Positions 1 to 12,027 of a stretch of 41,473 bases of DNA are shown piece after piece; positions within the stretch are counted from its first letter, which is position 1; each line of letters starts with the position of its first letter. The DNA comes from Branchiostoma floridae. Lineage: Eukaryota; Chordata; Leptocardii; Amphioxiformes; Branchiostomatidae. The position numbers and the translations under genes are program-made. The notes under the pieces are model-generated. The model searched no databases. It saw only the letters and a list, made by a program, of their open reading frames with translations, and was not told the origin of the DNA. The stretch is from NCBI RefSeq assembly GCF_000003815.2, contig NC_049979.1, positions 205,779-247,251 on the forward strand, given 5' to 3'.

Positions 1-176
1 TCCATTTTGGAATGAAAGCTCATCTGTGTTGGTATTAATCCATAGTTGTAGAATTTGTGCTTTTTTCCAAAACAATTCGTGGTGAGCGTTTCATTTGCAT
101 TGGAACAAATAGCTCAACTTTTACAAAATATGTCTTCATTTAATCAAAGTTTTGATGTAGTAACACCCTGTAGTGC

Positions 177-440
177 TTACTATACTTTTTAGTGAAAGGT
201 TGTAACCATACAAACCTGTTTATCCAAGCCAGAGTTTGAGTGCTGCAGTAATAACTTAATGCAACAAGAATCCAGTGCATGTATTCTATTTGTATGTATG
301 TGTTCTGCTGCTGTTACTATACTTTTTAGTCAAAGGTTGTAACCACACAAACTTGTTTATCCAAGCCAGAGTTTGAGCATTGCAGTACTAACTTAATGCA
401 ACAAGTATCCAGTGCGTATAATATGTATGTATGTGGTCAC
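177..440. repeat. Two direct copies of a ~137-bp intronic sequence
   Basis: Copy one (177-313) and copy two (from 314) share ttactatactttttagt, an 'aaaggttgtaacca' block and 'ccaagccagagtttgag' with scattered substitutions. There is no coding signal. This is the intron upstream of the first exon in the window; bases 1-176 show nothing recognisable. Confidence 0.8.
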
Positions 441-520
441 AATATCAGCCTGCTGCCTATGTGTCCACATTGTATTATCTATGTTGCAATGTGAATAAAG
501 TCAAAGTCCAAACCCAGTGC

Positions 521-639
521 ATGGTACATGTATAACATGCATCTCCCCCAGTGCATGGTACATACATGTTGTATATAACATGCATCTCCCCCAGTGCATG
601 GTACATACATGTTGTATATAACATGTATCTTCCCTGCAG
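521..639 (+). repeat. Acceptor-side minisatellite before exon 1
   Basis: About three ~43-bp units of the form acatgcatctcccccag + tgcatggtacatac. Each contains a pyrimidine run and AG, and the last one merges into the real acceptor (AG 638-639) of exon 1. The exon-like part 'tgcatgg' resembles the true exon start 'tatgga'. Confidence 0.6.
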
Positions 640-761
640 TATGGACAAGCTGAGCTCCTACACTGGCTCTGCCGGTGGGGTGAACATCACACTCTCGCCG
701 TCTCAGGAGGAATTCAGGGACAGTCTTCGGGGAGTCATCTCCACGTTTGAGAACACCGTTG
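640..761 (+). CDS. DNAH14: Exon 1 of window: dynein stem
   Basis: Acceptor ccctgcag at 632-639; donor g|gtaaga at 762. One base completes a split codon, then 40 codons ([13 protein letters not shown]...) and one trailing base. Encodes stem (DHC N-terminal) sequence with no signature motif of its own; placed by phase and by joining to exon 2 as ...ENTVG-QVKALL. Confidence 0.8.
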
Positions 762-3700
762 GTAAGAACACAGCTGTGACATGTAACTTTGGTGTGAAAA
801 CACTGTTGGTAAGAACACAGCTGTAGCATGGAATTTTGGTGGAATCTTACTTTGACACAAGAAAATATTGCCCAATGGCATGGTGATTTGTCGATGAAGG
901 TTAGACATCCAGATATGCCAAAAAGCAGTTACTCAAGCAACTGGATAAGTTTTTCCAAAATCATAGTCAGTTGCTTGAGTAACTGCTTGTTGTCATGTGG
1001 TGATTTGTTTCTGCAAGTGTCAGATGACCGGAGAGTTTTGCCTATGTTGTGAAGATTAAACAAAATTAAAATGTATTGAAAAGTTAGAATCTTCTAAGAC
1101 ACTTTTTTTCAGACCATATTTCAGCAACTCCTTAACTTCCCTACCTGGTGTACCGGGACAAGTGAAGGCCTTACTTAGAGACCCCCAGCTGTGTTCTACT
1201 CCTTAACTCCCTACCTGTGTACAGGACAAGTGAAGGTCTTACTTAGAGACCCCCGGCTGTGTTCTACTCCTTAACTTCCTACCTGTTACAGGACAAGTGA
1301 AGGCCTTACTTAGAGACCCCCAGCTGTGTTCTACTCCTTAACTCCCTACCTGTGTACAGGACAAGTGAAGGCCTTACTTAGAGACCCCCAGCTGTCTGTG
1401 TTCTACTCCTTAACTCCTTACCTGTGTACAGGACAGGTGAAGGCCTTACTTAGAGACCCCCAGCTGTGTTCTACTCCTTAACTCCCTACCTGTGTACAGG
1501 ACAAGTGAAGGCCTTACTTAGAGACCCCCAGCTGTGTTCTACTCCTTAACTCCCTACCTGTGTACAGGACAAGTGAAGGCCTTACTCCGAGACCCGCGCT
1601 TGTCTGTGTTCTACTCGCCGCCGACCTATGACCTGAAGCTGTCTGTGGATGAGGAGAAGGAGGAGGAGGAGAGGGAGCACCAGCGACCTTGGCCTGACAT
1701 TGAGCTCCTGTTTGGGGAGGACCCGGACTACCAGCACATGATCTCCGCCAACATGACCCACCTGGAGAACGCTCTGGGAGAAGTCTTCAGCTATGCAGAG
1801 GTGCGTTATCTTCACCTTGTCCTTCAGGAACAATTGTTCAGTTGCACTGTTGATTATTGTGCCTTGTTGACAAACTTGATTATACTCTGTATTTCCCTTA
1901 ATTTATTCTCAAAGAAGCATCACCCAATCCTCATTAAGCCTCAAAATGCATGCACAATTGTGCCTTGATGGAAGATTCCAATTTTAATGTGAAGAAACGA
2001 TCTGTTTTTCCCGTGTTTCAGGATTATACCAAGTTTACTGTAATGGTGGACAAAGCTCGGCGTGTTGATGTGGATGCCTCCATGACCCAGCGGGAGTGGA
2101 CCACAGAGGAGTTCCACCATGTTCTATCCCAGCATACCGAGCAGGTAAGTCTGCTTTGTGCGAAATATCACAGTGCATTTTGAGTCACGATTGTACCAAC
2201 TTTTAGTACATTTATTTAGAAGACTCAGTCAGCACTTAGATGTACACAGAGCAGTTTGAGTCATGATTGTGTCAAGGCTTTTAGTACAGAAGACTCAGTC
2301 AGCACTCATTCTTAGATGATGGACAAAGAATGCTTTTACCCAACTGCATGATATATTTCTCACTTCTTGCCAGCTGACAGCACTTGGCTACACAAAATGT
2401 TGATTCCAAAGACCGTATTCCCCAGGTGCGGTCCACATGTTGATTCCAAAGCCCATATTTGGCAGGTTCGGTCCATGCTGAAGATGTTGATTCCAAAGCC
2501 CATATTTGGCAGGTTCGGTCCATGCTGAAGATGTTGATTCCAAAGCCCATATTTCCCAGGTGCGGTCCATGCTGAAGATGTTGATTCCAAAGCCCATATT
2601 TCCCAGGTGCGGTCCATGCTGAAGATGTTGATTCCAAAGCCCATATTTCCCAGGTGCGGTCCATGCTGAAGATGTTGATTCCAAAGCCCATATTTCCCAG
2701 GTGCGGTCCATGCTGAAGATGTTGATTCCAAAGCCCATATTTCCCAGGTGCGGTCCATGCTGAAGATGTTGATTCCAAAGCCCATATTTCCCAGGTTCGG
2801 TCCATGCTGAAGATGTTGATTCCAAAGCCCATATTTCCCAGGTGCGGTCCATGCTGAAGATGTTGATTCCAAAGCCCATAATCCCCAGGTGCGGTCCACA
2901 TGTTGATTCCAAAGCCCATATTTCCCAGGTGCGGTCCATGCTGAAGATGTTGATTCCAAAGCCCATATTTCCCAGGTGCGGTCCATGCTGAAGATGTTGA
3001 TTCCAAAGCCCATATTTCCCAGGTGCGGTCCATGCTGAAAATGTTGATTCCAAAGCCCATATTTCCCAGGTGCGGTCCATGCTGAAGATGTTGATTCCAA
3101 AGCCCATATTTCCCAGGTGCGGTCCATGCTGAAGATGTTGATTCCCATATTTCCCAGGTGCGGTCCATGTTGAAGATGCGGACCCACCAGAGGATCGGGA
3201 TGATGGAGGTGTTCAGCGACGGGTTCCAGCAGTCCTGCCTGCCCTTTCCTAAAGACGTGCTGGCCGCCATCAACAGGAAGCTGCCCGTCATCGCCAACAA
3301 GAAAAACGAGGAGCTCATGAGGATCATTAAGGTTGGAAAGTCTTCTGCTTTGGTTTTAGTAGTGAAACTGAAACTTGGCTCCGAAAATGCTATTCCTCAA
3401 CAAGAGTCCTGATATAGCTGTTATTAATAATTATCTATCCAGTGTCACATGCTAGTTCTGCTAACAATGATTCAAATCCCCAAACCTCAAAATCTAAAAC
3501 ATTATTCAGTTTTTCAGCATCAACTGTTGAAGTTTAAATGTTCTATCTGTGGAATTGCTTAGTTGTGCCTTAGCATTGTATTTTTTATGTATGAGATAAC
3601 ACTTGAATATATATTCCTGGCTGTAACATGTAGTGAATGGTTTATTCTTCACCAGGGAGCCTCCAAGAAACTAGACAACATGCCTGAGTCTGTGGAGGAG

Positions 3701-6700
3701 TTTGTGGAACACTTGACCTTCCTGGGGCGCATGGTGTCGGAGCTGCCTATCCTGGAGAGGGAGTTTACTGTGGTCACCAGGCTGTTCGTCATTGCCAAGA
3801 ACTTCGAGGTGCCGGTACCTCCTGAGGAGCTGGCCCTGTACCAGACTCTGGCACCAAGCTTCCAGCATCTCAAGGTGGGGATCTAAAACTGATGATTTCA
3901 ACATCATATCCTTGTGCTTTTTGTTATTGTAAGTTAAAACCGTGTTTAGCAGATAGTACAGTTTATTTAGTCATCAGAAGAAACAAAGTGTTGTTCTTGG
4001 TTGTCCATCATGGTCGATAATGACTTCTGAGTGCATCCTCCTTTCATCTCTTTGGTACGATAATTATACCACATCAGCACATGACAGTCGTATTTAATGT
4101 TCCCAACACCAGTCCACCATCCTGTACTGTGAAGCTAAGAAAGACGACAACATCCGGAAGTTCAGCACGGACCTGGACAAGCACATCAACAACCTTCGCT
4201 TTGAGCTGGTCGAGATCAAGAGCAAGGTCAGTTGGAGTTAGGGCTTGAAGTACCCTTTTCTGCATACCTGCACTGGTGCAGGTAACATTGACAATTACCT
4301 GCACCAGACAAATTTTACTTGGACCACTCTGAATTTAGGAAGTATGGATCATACTAAAATTGTTCAGGAACCATTGCTATGTTTTCTTTTATCCTCTATA
4401 GGTGGTAACAGTCAATGCAGCTAATAACAATCCATATACAGCTTTATAGGACATTTGTGCACAAAACCCAGTACATGGGCCAGTGCAGGTTGGGTGCAGG
4501 TAGACACAAGAAATACCTGCACAGCTCCAATTTACCTGCACTAACCTGTACTGCAGCCCTGAGTCTAAAAAACAACAACAGAGGACTCAATTGCTTCTGA
4601 TTATAGTTTTTTTACTCATGTTGCTGTACCTTTTAGCCTTGAAAATATTTGTGTTTTTATTGTGCACTTTGAGTCGGTTTGGCAGCTCATGATCATGATC
4701 TAAAACTAGTCATAGCATGCGCCAAAAAGCAGTTACTGGATATGGTTTTAGAAACAGTTAGACATTTCAGATAGCATCCACTATCTTTCATCACTAAGAC
4801 TGAAGTGATCAGGGAGAAACTGGTCTTTCATACCCTAACTATGAATACAAAAGGGCTGAAGACAATGCATTTATAGTTAGAGTATAGGGTATAAATGACC
4901 AGTTTCTCCCAGATCCCTTCAGTGTCACTGGCAAAAGTTAGTGGATACTATCTGAAATGTCTAACCATTTCCAAAATCATATCCAGTTGCTTGAGTAACT
5001 GCTTTTTGGCGTATCTTATTACCTGGATGTCTCACTTTCATCTACGTAATCATAACATGATCCGACCCCCCCAGGTGAGAGATCCGAATCTGCTGAACCC
5101 CGACACCCTGACGGTGGTTGCCACGGAAACACTGAAGACGTTGATGGAGGAGGTTGAGTACCTGTCCACCAAGGCCCGCAGCTACTCCAACTACCAGGAC
5201 CGCTTCGGCAGCTCCATATCCGCACCCTCCAAGATGAAATCCTTCGCTGAGTAGGTTTTAACACTTACAGATTCTGACATAGTTTTCAAACACTTACAGA
5301 TCCTGACATGGTTTTCAAACACTTACAGATTCTGACATGGTTTTCAAACACTTACAGATTCTGACATGGTTTTCAAACACTTAGTAATACAGATTCTGGC
5401 ATGGTTTTCAAAGACTTACAGATTCTGGCATGGTTTTCAAAGACTTACAGATTCTGGCATGGTTTTCAAACACTTACAGATTCTGACATGGTTTTCAAAC
5501 ACTTACAGATTCTGGCATGGTTTTCAAACACTTACAGATTCTGACATGGTTTTCAAACACTTAGTAATACAGATTCTGGCATGGTTTTCAAACACTTACA
5601 GATTCTGGCATGGTTTTCAAACACTTACAGATTCTGACATGGTTTTCAAAGACTTACAGATTCTGGCATGGTTTTCAAAGACTTACAGATTCTGGCATGG
5701 TTTTCAACACTTACAGATTCTCACATGGTTTCCAACACTTACAGATTCTGGCATGGTTTTCAAACACTTACAGATTCTGACATGGTTTTCAAACACTTAC
5801 AGATTCTCACATGGTTTTCCAATACTTATTGCACTGGGCAGCAGTCCAAAATTGCATTGTGTTGTAACAGTTGTTTATTTCATTCATCTGATCTATTTTA
5901 ATATGTTATTTACCTTTTTCAGAAGTATCTGTCCAAAGCGCATTGTTGGGGCCAACAATAACCATCACATGTCTCATGTCCTTGCCCCCCCAAAGAGGCG
6001 TCCAGTTAACCATCTCATGTCCTTGCTCCCCCAGAGAAGCCATGATGCTAGCGTCCAGTGACAGCGGTGCGAGTGCCCAGATTGTGCAGGCAGACCTGTC
6101 GGAGGTGGAGCGTGACGTGACGTTACGGCAGCTGCTGTGGGAGTCCCTGGACGAGTGGGCGCGGCTGGAGGAGGGGTGGAGGGCCACGGCCTTCGAGCAG
6201 CTCAACGTCGACGCTGTGCAGAAAAATGTCAACAGGTTCAGCCAAACTGTCTTCATGCTGGAGAAAGGTCAAGAAAATTTACTGTTCTGTGTTGAGTCGG
6301 GTATTGCTTTAACTTTGAAGGGACATTGATAATCTGTCCAGACTTTGCATGATGTACAAAATGACCAATAAACTGGTGGACGTACTGACTGATAAGTATC
6401 TAATACCAGCTCAAAAAAGAACAAGAAACAGTCACGCCTTCAAATACCAGAGTTACCAACCTAGGATTGATGTATGAAAAAATTCGTATTTTCCCAGAAG
6501 TATTGTAGATTTGAATTTGTTATCACCAAACACAGTAGCCCCGGGCATCTTCTTTGGATAGTTTTAAAGAACAATAGCAGATAGATGTGCAAAAGCTAGG
6601 TGTGACGGATCGTTTAGTGTAATATAACCAGCTGCTGCCACGCCTCGTGCCTGCGAAGCTGGTGTGTTATGCAGAAGGGCGGTTATACTGGCTATATAGA

Positions 6701-9700
6701 TACAGATACAGGTTACTTTGAAGGCAAACATGTTTTTAACTGGTTACCATTAACTGTGCTTGCAGGTCTGCCCCATAATGAGATAGTGCCGAAGCTGAAG
6801 CAGTCAGTGCTGGACTTTAAGCAGGGCATGCCTGTGATCACCAGCCTGAGGAACCCGTACCTGCGCTCGCGGCACTGGGAGGCCATCCAGGAGCTGATCG
6901 GGAGGAGCATCGTCAGGGACAAGAAGTTCACTCTGGGCAACCTGCTGGAGCTCAAGGTACTGATGAGGACTGTGTTTTAACAGTCAGTACTACTGATGAC
7001 TGGTCAGGGTAGGTACTACTGATGACTGGTCAGGGTAGGTACTACTGATGACTGGTCAGGGTAGGTACTACTGATGACTGGTCAGGGTAGGTACTACTGA
7101 TGACTGGTCAGGGTAGGTACTAAGGGTATTGTACTAGGTGATATGTCAGGGACAAGAAGTTCACTCTGGGCAACCTGCTGGAGCTCAAGGTACTACAGTG
7201 ATGACTGTGCAGGGTTGGTAGTACAGATGACTGCAGGGTTGATTGTGATTTTAAGTCAGTTCTGGAAGGTTTCCAGATAACTGCCATGTAGCAGGCAATG
7301 GTGACTGTTGTTGCACTTGAGGTTAGTGTACTAGCCTCAGTTGAAGGGCGAGAACTTTGTCCTTGGCTATCTGTAGAAACGTTGTGTTTTTGATAGGTTT
7401 TTCATGCTCTGGCAGCTCTCACATAGCTGGCATTCAACAAACACTTGCTGGAATGTCTTGCTACTGAGAACAGTACATTAGGATTGTTTCTTGTACCAAC
7501 ATGCCTTGATTATTACTTTGACATGCTTTGATACGTATCTAATGATCACATTTTTGTCTCCTCTCAGATCTTCCAGCACAAGGAAAGGATCGGGGACATC
7601 TCCACCCAGGCCAGCAACGAGGCCACCCTGGAGGCAATGCTGCAGAAGGTCATCGAACTCTGGCACCACACAGACTTCCGCCTGGTGCCGCACAACGTCC
7701 GGCCCGACATCATGATCATCGCCGGCATCGATGACATCATGGCCCAGCTGGAGGAGAGCCAGGTTACCATAGGAACCATCCGTGGGTCGCGCTACGTCAC
7801 GGCCATCAAGACGCAGGTGGAGGATTGGGACCGGCGGCTGGGCCTGTTCGCCCGCACCCTGGACGAGTGGATGACGTGTCAGCGGCAGTGGCTGTACCTC
7901 GAGCAGATCTTCACAACTCCTGACATCCAGAGGCAGCTGCCTACCGAGGCTAAACTATTCTCACAGGTAACAGCTGCCCACCGAGGCTAAACTATTCTCA
8001 CAGGTAACAGCTGCCCACTGAGGCTAAACTATTCTCACAGGTAACAGCTGCCCACCGAGGCTAAACTATTCTCACAGGTAACAGCTGCAGCTGCCCACCG
8101 AGGCTAAACTATTCTCACAGGTAACAGCTGCCCACCGAGGCTAAACTATTCTCACAGGTAACAGCTGCCCACCGAGGCTAAACTATTCTCACAGGTAACA
8201 GCTGCCCACTGAGGCTAAACTATTCTCACAGGTAACAGCTGCCCACCGAGGCTAAACTATTCTCACAGGTAACAGCTGCAGCTGCCCACCGAGGCTAAAC
8301 TATTCTCACAGGTAACAGCTGCCCACCGAGGCTAAACTATTCTCACAGGTAACAGCTGCCCACCGAGGCTAAACTATTCTCACAGGTAACAGCTGCCCAC
8401 CGAGGCTAAACTATTCTCACAGGTAACAGCTGCCTACTGAGGCTAAACTATTCTCACAGGTAACAGCTGCAGCTGCCCACTGAGGCTAAACTATTCTCAC
8501 AGGTAACAGCTGCCCACTGAGGCTAAACTATTCTCACAGGTAACAGCTGCCCACCGAGGCTAAACTATTCTCACAGGTAACAGCTGCCCACTGAGGCTAA
8601 ACTATTCTCACAGGTAACAGCTGCCCACCGAGGCTAAACTATTCTCACAGGTAACAGCTGCCCACCGAGGCTAAACTATTCTCACAGGTAACAGCTGCCC
8701 ACCGAGGCTAAACTATTCTCACAGGTAACAGCTGCCCACCGAGGCTGAACTATTCTCACAGGTAACAGCTGCCCACCGAGGCTAAACTATTCTCACAGGT
8801 AACAGCTGCCCACCGAGGCTAAACTATTCTCACAGGTAACAGCTGCCCACTGAGGCTAAACTATTCTCACAGGTAACAGCTGCAGCTGCCCACCGAGGCT
8901 AAACTATTCTCACAGGTAACAGCTGCCCACCGAGGCTAAACTATTCTCACAGGTAACAGCTGCCCACTGAGGCTAAACTATTCTCACAGGTAACAGCTGC
9001 CCACCGAGGCTAAACTATTCTCACAGGTAACAGCTGCCCACCGAGGCTAAACTATTCTCACAGGTAACAGCTGCCCACCGAGGCTAAACTATTCTCACAG
9101 GTAACAGCTGCAGCTGCCCACCGAGGCTAAACTATTCTCACAGGTAAGAAAGGGTAGAAAACTGTCTTCTGTAAATGACAGTGAATAAGTAATTCTTGTA
9201 TGCTTTATTGAAGAAATGACAAGTAGTGCAGCAGAAAATGGTTCTAGTTTGAGAATGAAACTCTAGTGATTGAGCCCTTTCCCCCCCTCAGGTGGACAAG
9301 TCCTGGAAAGACTTGATGCGTCGCACAGAAGACCGCCCCAATGCCCTGCGGTCTGCCACTGCCCCAGGTGTGCTGGAGATCCTCCAGTCCAGCAACTCTC
9401 ACCTGGAGAAGATCCAGAAGTGTCTGGAGGACTACCTGGAGACCAAGCGCCTGGTCTTCCCTAGGTTCTACTTCTTAAGTAACGACGAGCTGCTGGACAT
9501 TCTTGCACAGAGCAAGAACCCGGACGCCGTGCAGCCGCACCTCAGGAAGTGCTTCGGGAACATCGTGGCGCTGGATATCCGCAAGCTGACCCACCAGCCG
9601 GCCTACATCAACAGCATGACCTCCGCGGAGGGCGAGACCATCGCCATGCCGAAGAACGTGCGAGCGCGGGGCCCGGTTGAGCAGTGGCTGGGCAGCGTGG

Positions 9701-11811
9701 AGACCAGCATGTACGACACGGTCAAGAAACACCTGAAGTCTGGCATGGTGGACTGGAACCCGGGCGGGCTGACCACCTGGGTGCTGCACCATCCCGGCCA
9801 GGTGGTGCTCACCGTGGCACAGATCATGTTCAACAGGGACGTGGTGAAGGCTTTCCGGGGCGTGTCTGTGCCGAGCGCCGTGACCCAGGTCAGGGACAGC
9901 ATGGTGGACACCCTGACGCGGCTGGCCAGGCTCGTTTCCACGCCAATGCACTTCTACCAGCGCATGACTCTGGAGGCTCTGCTGATCATCGATGTGCACA
10001 ACAGGGACATCCTGAAGGAGATGATTGACGGGAAGGTGTACAAGGCGGACGACTTCGGGTGGACCAAGCAGCTGAGATATGAGTGGAACGAGCACACCAA
10101 CTCCTGCAACGTGCTGCAGTGTAACGCCACCTTCCAGTACGGGTACGAGTACCTGGGCTGCTCCCCCAGGCTGGTCATCACCCCACTCACGGACAGGTGA
10201 GCATTCATGTATATCATATTATCCACACACTGGTTCACAGCACCTTCCAGTACGGGTACGAGTACCTGGGCTGCTCCCCCAGGCTTGTCATCACCCCACT
10301 CACAGACAGGTGAGCATTCATTTATATTATATATATATCATATGATCAACACACTGATTCACAGCAGCTTCCAGTACGGGTACGAGTACCTGGGCTGCTC
10401 CCCAAGACTTGTCATCACCCCACTCACGGACAGGTGAGCATTCATGTATATTTTATATATCATATGATCAACACACTGATTCACAGCAGCTTCCAGTACG
10501 GGTACGAGTACCTGGGCTGCTCCCCAAGACTTGTCATCACCCCACTTACGGACAGGTGAATATCATCATGTCCGTAATGGTTCTCCAGGTCATAACGTTG
10601 CTACAAAACCAAAAACTCTCTGGTGTTTTGCATTCATATATATAATCAACAAACAGCACCTTCCATCTGCTCCTCCTAGCCTCTTTTAGCCTATGTAGCC
10701 TACATAAATGCTGACTTGTAGATTCTGACTACTAAATAGCCTTACTTACTTGCATTTACTTAGCTATAATGAAATTTGTTTGTCATTACCTAAAACTCTG
10801 ACCTTCTGGCTTTATGAGCTTGCGCTGCCTACAGGTCTGTGTAATGTACTGTTGCAATTTGAAGTAAGTAATTTGAATAAATGAATAACTGAATAAGCAG
10901 TCGTTATGGTAGGAAGTAACTATAGGCAGAACATAGATGTAGTAACAAGTTGATACAATGTACTACATGTAATGTCCCTGATAGATACATCATGTATACT
11001 GTGCTTTTCCCAGGTGCTACCTGACTCTAACGAGTTTTCCTTGCCTTCCAGGTGCTACCTGACTCTAACGAGTGCCCAGAACCTGCACCTGGGGGGGTCC
11101 CCGGCAGGGCCGGCCGGCACAGGGAAGACGGAGACAGTCAAGGACTTGGCCAGGGTCATGGGCAAGCAGTGTGTCGTCTTCAACTGCTCCGAGGCCATCG
11201 ACTACAAGATGATGGGCAGGTCAGGCTGCTTTCTCTCATATTGCTGATGTAACAGATGAGTTCAGTTCAGTTCATCCTCATGATGAACCTTACTGAAATT
11301 CTGCAAATCCTTGTTACTTTATGTGTATCACATTAAAGAAAATCTTAATTTAATGGTCTTATAATACTGATATTTTAAGGGCTCTATCTATTACACTTGT
11401 TCCTGCACCTGTGTGACTATGAGCATCTTCAGTAGATGAGAGGGTGGAGAAGGGTTTGCACACCCCTCCTTCACCTTAAAAAGTCAGGCAAATGTGCAGG
11501 TCAGGCAAACAGGTCGCCAAACCCACCGGCAAGTGACTGTTTGCCTACTCATCTGTTGAAAAATCGACAGGAGAATCCGAATTATACTTAGTCTATATGT
11601 ATATTTCTTAATGCAGAGGCTCATAAGAACTGTTATTTTGGCTGAACCCAAATTGTTTTTCCTCCAGGTTGTTCTCAGGCATGGCCCAGTCGGGGTCGTG
11701 GTGCTGCTTTGATGAGTTTAACAGGATTGATGTGGAGGTTCTGTCCGTCATCGCCCAGCAAATCCACACCATCAAAACTGCCAAGGACGGAGGAGCGCTC
11801 AGGTACTGCAG

Positions 11812-11843
<32 letters not shown>

Positions 11844-11847
11844 ACTC

Positions 11848-11881
<34 letters not shown>

Positions 11882-11993
11882 GCTGTCCGTCATCGCCCAG
11901 CAAATCCACACCATCAAAACCGCCAAGGATGGAGGAGCGCTCAGGTACTGCACACAGACACACACGTACACACTCACACACATACGCACTCAC

Positions 11994-12027
<34 letters not shown>

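Noticed and set aside
2299-3327. Minus-strand reading frames of 239-342 codons ([13 protein letters not shown]-type repeats)
   Set aside because: They are translations of the 47-bp acceptor array of exon 4; all three minus frames are open because the unit lacks stops. No start context or splice logic.
5251-6061. 231-codon + frame ([13 protein letters not shown] repeats)
   Set aside because: Translation of the ~29-bp intronic minisatellite after exon 7; no acceptor-exon structure and not in phase with exon 8.
2400-9143. CRISPR-like regularly repeated units
   Set aside because: Units are directly adjacent without unique spacers, contain exon codons and splice sites, and the genome is eukaryotic.
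9475-10095. 206-codon minus-strand frame opposite exon 11
   Set aside because: Shadow of the GC-rich coding strand; the + frame is clear dynein.
11014-11051. Use of the upstream acceptor for exon 12
   Set aside because: It would add 38 nt and shift the frame before the P-loop, so 11052 was chosen.
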